64,000 nucleotides of DNA from Pelagibacterales bacterium SAG-MED29. GTDB lineage: Bacteria > Pseudomonadota > Alphaproteobacteria > Pelagibacterales > Pelagibacteraceae. The stretch spans positions 1 through 64,000 of the forward strand of contig JACWDZ010000001.1 of assembly GCA_014653815.1 (NCBI GenBank), in the 5' to 3' direction. This document shows positions 47,888-56,466 of the stretch, piece by piece (positions within the stretch are counted from its first letter, which is position 1; each line of letters begins with the position of its first letter). The position numbers and the translations under genes were made by a program. The notes beneath the pieces are model-generated. The model did no database searches and was not told the origin of the DNA. It saw only the letters and a program-made list of their open reading frames with translations.

Positions 47888-48268
47888 ATGAGCAATAAAG
47901 ATTGGGATCCAAATTTAACTCCTGAGCAAAATTATGTTTTAAGACAAGAAGGAACAGAGTCTCCAGGCTCAAGTCATTTAAATAATGAAAAAAGAGAAGG
48001 CTCTTATCATTGTGTAGGTTGTGGAGCTAAATTATTTGACTCTAAAACAAAATATGAAAGTGGTTCTGGTTGGCCATCTTTTTATGAGTCTTTGCCTGAT
48101 GTGTTTGAAGAAAAAACTGATATGAATATTGGCTACCCAAGAACAGAATATCATTGTAAAAGATGCGGAGGGCATCACGGCCATATTTTTAATGACGGTC
48201 CAAAACCCACAGGAAAACGATACTGTAACAACGGAATATGTTTAATTTTTAAAAATAAAAAAAAATGA
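47888..48268 (+). CDS. msrB: Peptide methionine-R-sulfoxide reductase (cytosolic)
   Basis: A 126-residue MsrB that reduces methionine-R-sulfoxide in proteins. Zinc is bound by two CxxC pairs, C42/C45 (YHCVGCGAKLF) and C90/C93 (YHCKRCGGHHGHIF). The catalytic cysteine is C113 in KRYCNNGICLIF. The SGSGWPSF motif is intact. No signal peptide. It overlaps the FkbM gene by ATGA and follows the metallothionein gene. A second, exported MsrB is at 51665. Confidence 0.95.
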   Translation: MSNKDWDPNLTPEQNYVLRQEGTESPGSSHLNNEKREGSYHCVGCGAKLFDSKTKYESGSGWPSFYESLPDVFEEKTDMNIGYPRTEYHCKRCGGHHGHIFNDGPKPTGKRYCNNGICLIFKNKKK

Positions 48269-48945
48269 ATTTTTTTAGATATATCTATTATATGTACTAT
48301 AGGTCTAAAATTTTTTTTCCAAAAAAAACATATTCAATGTACGGCGAAGACCTCAAAGTCATTGATTTCTTTAAAAGAAAAAAAAAAGGTTTCTATGTCG
48401 ATATTGGTTGCTATCACCCTATTGAGGGAAATAATACGTATTTGTTATTCAAAAAAGGATGGAATGGAATTAATGCCGATGTAAACAGTCTTTCTATAGA
48501 ATTGTTTAAGAAGGCACGGAAAAACGATCGCAATATAAACGTTGCTGTTTCTAATCAGAAAAAAAAATTAAAGATATATTTTAGAAAAAAAATAAATATG
48601 CTTAATACTAGTGATGAAAAATTAGCAAAAATTCATTTTAGAAATGGTTTTGAATCAAAATTTATACAATCCAAGTCCTTAAATATGATTATTAAAGAAT
48701 CTAGATTTGGAAAAAAAAAGATAGACTTCCTTAATATTGATGTAGAAGGAAGTGAACTTAACGTCTTAAAGTCATTAGATTTTAAAAAATACAAACCTAA
48801 ATTAATTTGTATAGAAATTCATAATCATGAAGAAATGTACAATCCAAACCTTGATTATTTGAAGAGAAACAAAGTTTACAAATTTTTAATAAATAAGCGT
48901 TATAAAATAGTTTGGAATAACGGATTTTCATTTATTTTTAACTAA
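48265..48945 (+). CDS. FkbM family methyltransferase
   Basis: A 226-residue SAM-dependent methyltransferase of FkbM type, often acting on sugars or lipids. SAM-binding motif I is FYVDIGCYHPIEGNNTYL; INADVNSLSIELFKKAR follows, and the conserved LNIDVEGSELNVLKSL is near the end. The substrate cannot be read. The start overlaps the msrB stop by four bases, though a functional link is doubtful. Confidence 0.86.
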   Translation: MNFFRYIYYMYYRSKIFFPKKTYSMYGEDLKVIDFFKRKKKGFYVDIGCYHPIEGNNTYLLFKKGWNGINADVNSLSIELFKKARKNDRNINVAVSNQKKKLKIYFRKKINMLNTSDEKLAKIHFRNGFESKFIQSKSLNMIIKESRFGKKKIDFLNIDVEGSELNVLKSLDFKKYKPKLICIEIHNHEEMYNPNLDYLKRNKVYKFLINKRYKIVWNNGFSFIFN

Positions 48946-48996
48946 ACTATTCAACGGAAGCGAGTATCAAAACGATAAACTTATAGTTGAATAGTT
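48945..48996. repeat. 11-bp inverted repeat after the FkbM gene
   Basis: AACTATTCAAC (48945-48955) is the exact inverse of GTTGAATAGTT (48986-48996), with a 30-base loop. It starts at the last base of the FkbM stop codon. It is AT-rich and lacks a U-run, so it is not a standard terminator; it may still end or protect the transcript. The rest of the 165-base gap shows no gene. Confidence 0.5.
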
Positions 48997-49110
48997 ATTC
49001 ACTCATCTTACAAGTGTTTTGAATACAACTATCTAAAAGTTTAAAACTTATTTTGCCATGTCAACTAGACCAAGGCATCATAAATTTGTTAGACTATCTT
49101 TTCATCCGCC

Positions 49111-49671
49111 ATGATAAGAAATATTGTTCCCCAAATTCTTTTCTTTACCTTTATTTTCTCTTTTTTAATTTCACATCCTGTTAATGCAAGTTGGGAACCT
49201 GCAAAAGATGGAGACAAAATTATCTTAATAAGACACTCAAAGGCCCCTGGGTTTGGAGATCCTCAAGGCTTTAAAATTAAGGACTGCAAGACGCAAAGAA
49301 ACCTTAGCAAAGAAGGAATAAAACAATCAAAAAAAATTGGAAAATTATTTGAAAAAAACAAAATTAAAATTGATCAAGTTTTAAGTAGCCAGTGGTGCAG
49401 ATGTAAAGATACAGCTAAATATGCGTTTGAAAATTATAAAGAGTTTTCAGCACTCAATTCTACTTTTCAGCCGCCCTTCGACAAAAATGCAAAGAAACAG
49501 ATTAAAGAGTTGAAAGATTTTATTCAAAGATGGGATGGGAAAGGCAGCAACTTAGTATTAGTAACTCATTATGTAATAATAACTGCAATAACAGATGTGG
49601 TACCGAGATCAGGGGAAATTGTTATAATAGATAAAAATTTTAAAACTCTTTCAACTATTTTAACTAATTAG
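49111..49671 (+). CDS. Exported histidine phosphatase superfamily protein
   Basis: A 186-residue protein with a signal peptide (about 1-27, ending VNA) and a histidine phosphatase fold. The phosphohistidine is H42 in ILIRHSKAPG (usual RHG, here RHS), the second histidine is in LVTHYVIITA, and VLSSQWCRCKDTA is the arginine motif. The small size and periplasmic location set it apart from phosphoglycerate mutase; the substrate is unknown. Its end overlaps the convergent gene by four bases. Confidence 0.83.
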   Translation: MIRNIVPQILFFTFIFSFLISHPVNASWEPAKDGDKIILIRHSKAPGFGDPQGFKIKDCKTQRNLSKEGIKQSKKIGKLFEKNKIKIDQVLSSQWCRCKDTAKYAFENYKEFSALNSTFQPPFDKNAKKQIKELKDFIQRWDGKGSNLVLVTHYVIITAITDVVPRSGEIVIIDKNFKTLSTILTN

Positions 49672-50012
49672 AAAAAAATATAATAGGCAAAAATTCCAAT
49701 AATTAAATATTCTATCGCTGTTTTTAACATTATTAAATTTTTCTTATCATTAAATTTGGAGTTAATATAAAGACTTAATCTTGCGAAAGCTAAGTGGACC
49801 AAAATAATACTTAATATAATACCAAGTATTGTTTGATAAAATGAGAAATTTTTGAACCCATAAAAGCAGGCTGCAATAAATGTTAACCAAGAAATATTAG
49901 ATACGAAAAGAGTTATTAAAATACCTGATCCTTTTTTAAATATGCTTTGAGATTTAATAAAAGTATAAGACCACAATAGAGTAAATAAAAAGCCAATGTA
50001 TTTAATTATCAT
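49668..50012 (-). CDS. Small polytopic membrane protein of unknown function
   Basis: A 114-residue protein with four hydrophobic helices (about 2-18, 30-52, 57-77 and 94-112) and a basic cytosolic loop (INSKFNDKKNLIMLK). No family recognised with confidence. It converges on the histidine phosphatase gene and diverges from ccdA with 50 bases between starts. Confidence 0.6.
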   Translation of the reverse strand: MIIKYIGFLFTLLWSYTFIKSQSIFKKGSGILITLFVSNISWLTFIAACFYGFKNFSFYQTILGIILSIILVHLAFARLSLYINSKFNDKKNLIMLKTAIEYLIIGIFAYYIFF

Positions 50013-50062
50013 GAGCCAATATTGTAATTGCGAGAGATATCAAAGGCAAATATAAAGAGAGT

Positions 50063-50776
50063 ATGATTATTAAGCTAGTTTTTGCTTTTGGTGCTGGGTT
50101 TATAAGTTTTTTGACGCCTTGTGTATTACCTATCATTCCAGGATATATTTCTTACATAACTGGTAAAAATTTAACTAAAATAGATCAGGATAAAAAAATT
50201 GTCTTGTATAAAACAATTTTATTTTCTTTAGGATTTTCGTTAGTATTTATAACACTTGGTGCTACAGCATCTGCAGTTGGAAATATTTTATTATTTTTAT
50301 CTAATGAATTAAGAATAGCAGCAGGAGTAATAATTATTTTGTTTTCTTTGCAAATGTTAGGTATTTTAAATTTTCAACTTTTAAATCAAGAAAAGCGAAT
50401 TGATACAAAAGGATATAAAGATAATTATATATTTCCCTTTGTAGTTGGAACAGCTTTTGCTTTTGGCTGGACTCCGTGTATTGGTCCAATTTTAGGTTCT
50501 ATTTTAGCTTTATCAGCCACTGATGCATCTATAAGTAAAGGAATTCTTTTGCTTTCTTTTTATTCTTTAGGATTAGCTATTCCTTTTATTTTATCTGGTT
50601 ATTATATGAATAGTTTTTTAATTTCTAAAAAGGGTTTTGGAAAATATTATAATAGAATAACCAAAACTGGAGGAGCTATATTATTAATAACAGGAATTTT
50701 AATCGCCACTAATCAAATTCAAGTTATTAGTTATTATATTTTGACAACGTTTCCTTTCCTTACTAGTCTAGGTTAA
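50063..50776 (+). CDS. ccdA: CcdA-type thiol-disulfide electron transporter
   Basis: A 237-residue inner-membrane protein with six helices that moves reducing power from cytoplasmic thioredoxin to periplasmic thiol proteins. The two redox cysteines are in FLTPCVLPIIPG (C20) and FGWTPCIGPILG. This is the short CcdA form, without the flanking DsbD domains. Its last base overlaps the ribokinase start. A convergent exported MsrB 0.9 kb downstream could be one of its clients. Confidence 0.92.
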   Translation: MIIKLVFAFGAGFISFLTPCVLPIIPGYISYITGKNLTKIDQDKKIVLYKTILFSLGFSLVFITLGATASAVGNILLFLSNELRIAAGVIIILFSLQMLGILNFQLLNQEKRIDTKGYKDNYIFPFVVGTAFAFGWTPCIGPILGSILALSATDASISKGILLLSFYSLGLAIPFILSGYYMNSFLISKKGFGKYYNRITKTGGAILLITGILIATNQIQVISYYILTTFPFLTSLG

Positions 50777-51681
50777 TGAACGATATAACTGTACTTGGGA
50801 TATTTGTTGCAGATATTAGTTTTTCAGGAAATAAAATTCCAAGCACCGGAGAAACAATTTTGGGTGATAGCTATAATATTGGGCCTGGTGGAAAAGGATG
50901 TAATCAAGCCATAGCAATTTCAAGATTAGGTGGAAAAGTAAATTTTATTTCTAAGTTAGGTAATGACGATTACGGTAAGCTTGCAATAGATAAACTTAAA
51001 AAAGATAATATAGATACTTCAAATATAATTATTTCTAACAAGCACAAGACCGGCGTTGCTGGTATTCATGTAGATAAAAATACAGGAAAAAATGCTATTA
51101 CTGTTGTTAGAGGAGCTCCTTCAAGTTTAACCACCAAGGAAATTGATACAAATTTAATTAAACAGTCAAAAATATTTTTAACGCAATTAGAAATTCCAAT
51201 AGAAGTTACTTTGCATTGCTTGAAAGCTGCAAAAAAATTTGGCTTAATAAATATATTGAATCCTGCGCCAGCATGTGCACTGAGCAGCGATTTTTTTAAG
51301 TTGATTGACTACTTTACCCCTAATGAAACCGAAGCAGAGTTTTATACTGGAGTAAAAATCAATAATGAAAGTGATGCAAAAGTTAGCGCTCAAAAACTAA
51401 TAGATATGGGAATTAAAAAAGTAATAATTACTTTAGGTGAAAAAGGATTATTTTATTCAGACGGCAAGGAAGAAATTTACTTGAAAGCAACTGCAGATAA
51501 AGCAGTTGATACTACGGGTGCAGGAGACGCATTTAACGGAGGATTTTCATTTGCTTTATTAAAAGGAAAAAAAGTAAAAGAGTGTTTAGAAATAGCTAAT
51601 AAAGTTGCTGGGCTTTCTACTACAAAATTAGGCGCAGGTGACTCAATGCCAACTTTCAAAGATATTAATTTGAAGGTTTAA
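50776..51681 (+). CDS. rbsK: Ribokinase (PfkB family)
   Basis: A 301-residue sugar kinase that phosphorylates ribose or another ribofuranose. The two PfkB signatures are IGPGGKGCNQAIAISRLGG near the N terminus and DTTGAGDAFNGGFSFALL near the C terminus, the latter with the catalytic aspartate. NPAPA and TPNETEAEFYTG are ribokinase-like. It starts on the last base of ccdA and overlaps the convergent msrB by 17 bases. Confidence 0.88.
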   Translation: MNDITVLGIFVADISFSGNKIPSTGETILGDSYNIGPGGKGCNQAIAISRLGGKVNFISKLGNDDYGKLAIDKLKKDNIDTSNIIISNKHKTGVAGIHVDKNTGKNAITVVRGAPSSLTTKEIDTNLIKQSKIFLTQLEIPIEVTLHCLKAAKKFGLINILNPAPACALSSDFFKLIDYFTPNETEAEFYTGVKINNESDAKVSAQKLIDMGIKKVIITLGEKGLFYSDGKEEIYLKATADKAVDTTGAGDAFNGGFSFALLKGKKVKECLEIANKVAGLSTTKLGAGDSMPTFKDINLKV

Positions 51682-52120
51682 AAATTAAGCAAAGACCATT
51701 GTTACAAAATCTTTTTCCAGTTGCGCTTGGCCCATCATTAAAAACATGGCCATGGTGGACTCCACAATTAGCGCAGTGGTATTCAGTTCTTACCATACCA
51801 AATTTACGATCAACTTTTGTTTTAAAAGCTCCTGGTAAAGCTTCTGAAAAAGATGGCCATCCTGTTCCACTATCAAACTTAGATGTGGAAGCAAACAATT
51901 TAGCCCCACAATTTGCGCAATGATAAAAACCATCTCTTTTCTCTTTATTTAATTCACTCGAAAACGGTCTTTCCGTTCCCTCATTAAACATAATATTCTT
52001 TTGTTCATCAGTTAAATCTTTATTAAAAATTTTTTTTGTTGCTGCTGAGATAAAACTGAGAGGTAACAATAAAGAGGAAATTATTGATAATCCTAAGACT
52101 TTTAAAAAGCTTCTTCTCAT
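51665..52120 (-). CDS. msrB: Exported methionine-R-sulfoxide reductase
   Basis: A 151-residue MsrB with an N-terminal RRSFLKVLGLSIISSLLLP segment, a possible twin-arginine or Sec signal, ending near ISAA. Zinc ligands are in YHCANCGAKLF and YHCANCGVHHGHVF, and the catalytic cysteine is in GKRFCNNGLCLIF. It therefore repairs oxidised methionine outside the cytoplasm, where electrons must come from a membrane system, plausibly CcdA. Cotranscribed with grxC (stop and start share one base). Confidence 0.93.
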   Translation of the reverse strand: MRRSFLKVLGLSIISSLLLPLSFISAATKKIFNKDLTDEQKNIMFNEGTERPFSSELNKEKRDGFYHCANCGAKLFASTSKFDSGTGWPSFSEALPGAFKTKVDRKFGMVRTEYHCANCGVHHGHVFNDGPSATGKRFCNNGLCLIFKPSN

Positions 52121-52377
52121 TAAGATTTTAAAAGTTTATCTAATTCACCGGTTCTATTAGCTTCTTGAAGTTTATCATTCCCACCGATGTAATGATCACC
52201 TATGAATATTTGAGGAATAGTTCTTACACCATTTGTTCTTTGTAACATTTCTTTTGCTTTAGCAGGATCTTTCCATATATCTAGTTCTTCAATTTCTACA
52301 TTTTTTGTTTTAAGCAAGGCTTTAGCTGCTTCACAAAATGAGCAAGGATCTCCAGTATACATTGTTACTTTTTTCAT
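52120..52377 (-). CDS. grxC: Glutaredoxin 3
   Basis: An 85-residue thiol-disulfide oxidoreductase. The active site is C12-S-F-C15 (GDPCSFCEAAK), a variant of the usual CPYC. The glutathione-binding TVP-like motif is TIPQIFIGD, followed by the HYIGGNDKL loop. It sits directly upstream of the exported msrB on the same strand. Confidence 0.93.
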   Translation of the reverse strand: MKKVTMYTGDPCSFCEAAKALLKTKNVEIEELDIWKDPAKAKEMLQRTNGVRTIPQIFIGDHYIGGNDKLQEANRTGELDKLLKS

Positions 52378-52379
52378 AA

Positions 52380-52676
52380 TTAATATATATCAGTAATTTT
52401 AATTTTTTCCCTGAGTTTTTTTCGCGCAAGTTTAAATTTTTTTCTATGTTTAATACTCGTTTTATGAACTCGTTTTCTCCAAAGCCTAAATGAACCTGGC
52501 TTTAAATTTTTTCTCATTAATTTAATTACATCTGATTCTGTTTTTCCTGTTTTTTCTCTTATTTCTTCAAATGTAATACGATCAGCCCAGGCTGCCCAGA
52601 TAACCCAACTATCGTCTTTTTCTTTTGGTTCTGGATTTTTAACTTTTGTTTGAGGAATTAAACTTCTTTTCTTCAT
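52380..52676 (-). CDS. TIGR03643/DUF2805 family protein
   Basis: A 98-residue basic protein with the conserved core VIWAAWADRITFEEIREKTG, then DVIKLMRKNLKPGSFRLWRK and a lysine/arginine-rich tail. The first part has the spacing of a helix-turn-helix, so DNA or RNA binding is possible. The family is of unknown function. It precedes grxC by two bases. Confidence 0.8.
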   Translation of the reverse strand: MKKRSLIPQTKVKNPEPKEKDDSWVIWAAWADRITFEEIREKTGKTESDVIKLMRKNLKPGSFRLWRKRVHKTSIKHRKKFKLARKKLREKIKITDIY

Positions 52677-52701
52677 TGTTTTCTATATAATCTCTTTTCT
52701 C

Positions 52702-53316
52702 ATGTTTCCAAATGATTTTTTTATATTCTTACAAATAATTCTTTTTTTGTTTATCACACCGGGAGCACCAAGAGTACTTATTGTATCCCATACTCTTAAC
52801 TATACTTTAAGAAGATCAGTGTGGACGGCTTTCGGAGATATTTCTGCAAATATTTGCCAAGGCATTCTAGTTGTATTTGTAATAGGAACTTTTTTAAAAA
52901 ATAATCCTGAAACTTTAAATGTTTTAAAGTGGATAGGAATACTATATATAGCTTACTTAGCTTACGACACATATACTGCAAAAATTAAATCTATCGAATT
53001 AGGAATTAAAGATACTAAATCTCCTTTTTCTTTTTATAAAGATGGTTTCTTAGTTGCTGGTTTAAGTCCTAAAGCTATAATATTTTTTGGAACTATTTTC
53101 AGTTCATTTATTGACTTCAGCACAAATTATATTGGTCAGTTTATAATTCTTATGTCTACCTATGTTACTTTAGATTTTATAACTTTAATAATTTATGGCT
53201 TGGCAGCAGAAAAAGTTTCAGTATGGCTTAAAGGAAATCCAAAGATTCTAAATACAATCTCTGCGTGTGTATTAATTATTATAGCAATTTATATTGCTGC
53301 GACTCAAAGCTTTTAA
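52702..53316 (+). CDS. LysE family translocator (RhtB-like)
   Basis: A 204-residue membrane protein with six hydrophobic helices. FITPGAPRVLIVSHTLNYTL is the LysE/RhtB N-terminal motif, and GFLVAGLSPKAIIFFGTIF is the second conserved motif. It likely exports an amino acid; the substrate is unknown. It diverges from the DUF2805 gene. Confidence 0.87.
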   Translation: MFPNDFFIFLQIILFLFITPGAPRVLIVSHTLNYTLRRSVWTAFGDISANICQGILVVFVIGTFLKNNPETLNVLKWIGILYIAYLAYDTYTAKIKSIELGIKDTKSPFSFYKDGFLVAGLSPKAIIFFGTIFSSFIDFSTNYIGQFIILMSTYVTLDFITLIIYGLAAEKVSVWLKGNPKILNTISACVLIIIAIYIAATQSF

Positions 53317-53395
53317 TTTATTCTTACTGTTGTTTTAACCTTCATTTATTGTTTTAATATTTAAAATTAATTAATTAATTAACAAAGGGGAACTA

Positions 53396-54637
53396 ATGAA
53401 TAAACTAGTAAAACTATTTACTATATTTATTTCAGCTATAACTTTAACACTAGCAAGTATCTCTTCTTCTTTTGCAAAAGTTGAAGGTGAATACATAGTG
53501 TTAGGTTCTGCAATATCTCTTACAGGAAAGTATTCTTCTAATGGAGTGCACACTCAAAACGGCTATAACATGGCTGTTGAAAGAATTAATAAAATGGGTG
53601 GAGTAAATGTTGGGGGAAAATCTTATAAATTTGAAATCATTTATTATGATGATGAGTCAAATCCTAAAAGAGCTGCTCAGTTAGCTGAAAGATTAATTAA
53701 ACAAGACGGCGTTCATTACATGCTTGGACCATACAGTTCAGGTTTAACGAAAGCCATCGCACCAGTAACCGAGAAATATAAAATTCCTATGGTTGAAGCA
53801 AATGGTGCATCAAGATCTTTATTTACAAAAGGATACAAATATTTGTTTGCGGTGTTATCACCTGCTAACCAATACCTTGAAGTAGCAATTGATCTTGCTG
53901 TTGAAAAAAATGGTGGTAAGCCAGTAAAAATTGCACAAGCATTTGAACAAGACGCTTTCTCACAAGATGTGAGACTTGGTATCTTGGATGCAGCAAAAAG
54001 AACTGGATCAGAGATCATCATCGATGACAAACTACCAAAAGAACTTAACGATATGGCAGCTACATTGGCTAAAGTAAAAGCTGTTAAGCCAGATGTACTT
54101 GTTGTATCAGGTCACACTAAAGGTGCATTAACTGCAATCAGACAAATTTCTGAAATGAAAGTTGATGTTCCTATGTTAGCGATGACACACTGTGATGCTG
54201 CTAAACTTTCTAAACAACATGGAAAGAAATCAGAATACGCATTGTGTGCTTCTCAGTGGCATAAAAACTTAAGCTACAAAGATAAGTTTTTTGGTTCAGG
54301 TAAAAAGTATGACAAAGACTTTAAAAAAGAGTTTGGTTATGCTCCACCTTACCAATCAGCTGAGTCATCTGCAGCTTTACTAGTGTTTAAAGATGCGTTC
54401 GAAAGAGCAAATTCTTTTGACAGAGATAAAGTAAGAGATGCTCTTAAAACTACTGAAATGCAAACTTTCTATGGAAACATTAAATTTGGTCCTGGCGGAC
54501 AAAACGTTGCTAAGCCAATGATCTTATTCCAAGTTAGATGTAAAGGTGATACGTGTGAGAACAAAGTTGTTGCTCCTACTAAATGGGCCTCAGACAAGTT
54601 CTACCATCCAATACCTAAGTGGTCAGAAAGAAGCTAA
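53396..54637 (+). CDS. livJ: Branched-chain amino acid ABC transporter, binding protein
   Basis: A 413-residue periplasmic substrate-binding protein of the Leu/Ile/Val type (peripla_BP_6). The signal peptide ends near SSSFA (about residue 26). YIVLGSAISLTGKYSSNG is the family start motif, followed by ERINKMGGVNVGG, YYDDESNPKRAAQLAERLI and the hinge region with TEMQTFYGNIKFGPGG. An AAAGGGG ribosome-binding site precedes the ATG. It starts the liv operon; a terminator-like attenuator follows. Substrate could also be an amide or another amino acid. Confidence 0.92.
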   Translation: MNKLVKLFTIFISAITLTLASISSSFAKVEGEYIVLGSAISLTGKYSSNGVHTQNGYNMAVERINKMGGVNVGGKSYKFEIIYYDDESNPKRAAQLAERLIKQDGVHYMLGPYSSGLTKAIAPVTEKYKIPMVEANGASRSLFTKGYKYLFAVLSPANQYLEVAIDLAVEKNGGKPVKIAQAFEQDAFSQDVRLGILDAAKRTGSEIIIDDKLPKELNDMAATLAKVKAVKPDVLVVSGHTKGALTAIRQISEMKVDVPMLAMTHCDAAKLSKQHGKKSEYALCASQWHKNLSYKDKFFGSGKKYDKDFKKEFGYAPPYQSAESSAALLVFKDAFERANSFDRDKVRDALKTTEMQTFYGNIKFGPGGQNVAKPMILFQVRCKGDTCENKVVAPTKWASDKFYHPIPKWSERS

Positions 54638-54657
54638 TATCTAATTAATACATTGAT

Positions 54658-54688
54658 AAGCCCCTGGTTTTCCGGGGGCTTTTCTTTT
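54658..54688 (+). terminator. Terminator or attenuator between livJ and livH
   Basis: AAGCCCCTGG (54658-54667) and CCGGGGGCTT (54672-54681) form a 10-bp stem with a TTTT loop (one U-G pair) followed by TTCTTTT. It sits between the abundant binding-protein gene and the permease genes, so partial read-through would keep binding protein in excess. Confidence 0.85.
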
Positions 54689-54706
54689 AAAAGATTATAG
54701 TCTTTT

Positions 54707-55600
54707 ATGGATTTATTAATATTTCAGGCACCTATCTTAATGGTCCAGGCTTCTTTGGATGGAATTCTTCTAGGAATTTTATTTGCTTTGATAGCTTACG
54801 GCATGGCTCTTCAGTGGGGAGTGATGAACATAATTAATATTGCACAAGGTGATTTAGTAATTCTTGGTGGTTACATTGCATACACCATGTATCTTATGGG
54901 AATTCATCCAGCTTGGGGAGTGATTGTTTCTCCAATAATAATGTATTTTGTTGGCTGGGCACTTTATAAGTTAGTAATTAATAAAGTTGTAGATCGAGAT
55001 TTATTTATTTCAATTTTAGCAACTTTTGGTATCGCAATTGTATTTCAACAGTTAATGAATTTTGTTTTTGGAGCAGACGTTGTTGTAGCTCAGTCAGAGT
55101 ATGGAACAACGATGTTATTTGATAATTCAGTAACCCTACCAAATTCAAAAATATTCGCTGCTTTTATAAGTGTTTTATATGCAATCGGTTTAGTCATTTA
55201 CATGAAAAAATCTAGACTTGGACGAGCTATAAGAGCCACAGCACAAAATGCTAGAGCAGCAAAAATTTTAGGCGTAGATACAGAAAAAGTTTATGCCGCA
55301 ACTTTTGGTATTAACGCTGCATTATGTGGTGTTGCGGGAGCTTTAATTTCAATCACTCTTACTCTTCATCCTTACGTAGGACTTCCTTATACAGTTAGAT
55401 CTTTCATGATAGTTATTGTAGCAGGTCTTGGTAATTTACCAGCAGTAGCAATTTCAGGGATGGGACTAGGACTTTTTGAAGAATTTGCAGATTATATTTT
55501 AGGAACAGAATTTAGAATTGGAGCAGTATTTATGCTGCTTGTTTTCATATTAGTTTATAGAAGATTTAAACTTTCAAAGAAAAGAGAGTATTTAAAATAA
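54707..55600 (+). CDS. livH: Branched-chain amino acid ABC transporter, permease LivH
   Basis: A 297-residue inner-membrane permease with about eight helices. QWGVMNIINIAQGDLVILGG and RSRLGRAIRATAQNARAAK-type cytoplasmic motif (SRLGRAIRATAQNARAAKI) identify LivH, which contacts the ATPase through the latter loop. IVVAGLGNLPAV near the C terminus is also conserved. It overlaps the following metalloprotease-like gene by one base, which separates it from livM. Confidence 0.93.
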   Translation: MDLLIFQAPILMVQASLDGILLGILFALIAYGMALQWGVMNIINIAQGDLVILGGYIAYTMYLMGIHPAWGVIVSPIIMYFVGWALYKLVINKVVDRDLFISILATFGIAIVFQQLMNFVFGADVVVAQSEYGTTMLFDNSVTLPNSKIFAAFISVLYAIGLVIYMKKSRLGRAIRATAQNARAAKILGVDTEKVYAATFGINAALCGVAGALISITLTLHPYVGLPYTVRSFMIVIVAGLGNLPAVAISGMGLGLFEEFADYILGTEFRIGAVFMLLVFILVYRRFKLSKKREYLK

Positions 55601-56466
55601 TGCAAAAAATATTATTAACTTTACTCTTAACCCTTTTTACCTTTTCTTTACTAGCAGATGAAAAACCTGGAAGATTTTTTGAAGACCAGCCTGATATAGA
55701 TGATGATTATCAAATTCATGTAAATTATTTTTTAGGTAAAAAAGGAAAAGACAAAGAAAGGGATCTTAATGGATGGATTGAAAAAGAAGTAAAAAAAATT
55801 GATGATCTTTTTTTTAAGATGACAAAAAATCAGCAGAGATTTAAATTTGATTATAGAAAAGATGGTAAACTTGATGTCTCATTTGTAAGAATGGATGGAA
55901 AAGCATTAAATAATAAAGGTTGGAATATGAATTATCCAGATTATTTTTTACAAAAAAATGGATTTAATAATCCAAAAAAAATATATTTTTCTTTTGTAGA
56001 AGCCAAGCATCGAGATGGTGGTATGATGGGACCTCATCATGGATATTTATTTATTAAAAGCGTTGGAAAAAAAGTTTCTCCTGTTGGTGTACATGAGTTA
56101 CTTCATGGGCTAGGATTTGCGATGGCATGCACTAAAGGTGTTACTAGAGGTAAACATTTAAATACAGGAATATTAGGACCAGATCTTAAACAAAGCCTTG
56201 GTAAAGCTGTTTATGGACATGGTGATCCTACTTGTCCAGATCTAAAAGACTCTGTTTATTTAACCCCAACATCTGATGATCCATATGATCCATTAACAAT
56301 ACAATGTGCTTTAGCTCAGAAAGTAAGAGGTTATCCTCCAGGTAAATTTGAAATTCCATCTAGATACACTCACAAAAAACTTCTTAAAGGAAGAAAAGAT
56401 GAATGGTGTACATTTGGAGTATATCCTAATGCTAATGAAGAGTGGTTTAAAGATTGGAAAAAATGA
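55600..56466 (+). CDS. Exported HExxH protein inside the liv operon
   Basis: A 288-residue exported protein with a signal peptide (about 1-19, ending LLA). VGVHELLHGLGFAMAC holds an HExxHxxG zincin signature with H165, E166 and H169, so it may be a zinc metalloprotease, although HExxH alone is weak evidence. The middle part has FDYRKDGKLDVSFVRMDGK. Four further cysteines (C177, TCPDL, IQCAL and WCTFG) may form disulfides. It is placed with 1-base and 4-base overlaps between livH and livM, so it is coexpressed with the transporter. Its role is unknown. Confidence 0.72.
   Translation: MQKILLTLLLTLFTFSLLADEKPGRFFEDQPDIDDDYQIHVNYFLGKKGKDKERDLNGWIEKEVKKIDDLFFKMTKNQQRFKFDYRKDGKLDVSFVRMDGKALNNKGWNMNYPDYFLQKNGFNNPKKIYFSFVEAKHRDGGMMGPHHGYLFIKSVGKKVSPVGVHELLHGLGFAMACTKGVTRGKHLNTGILGPDLKQSLGKAVYGHGDPTCPDLKDSVYLTPTSDDPYDPLTIQCALAQKVRGYPPGKFEIPSRYTHKKLLKGRKDEWCTFGVYPNANEEWFKDWKK

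Noticed and set aside
53365-53381. TTAATTAA tandem repeats before livJ considered as an operator
   Set aside because: Simple AT-rich repeat in an AT-rich genome; no further symmetry or copy elsewhere was seen.
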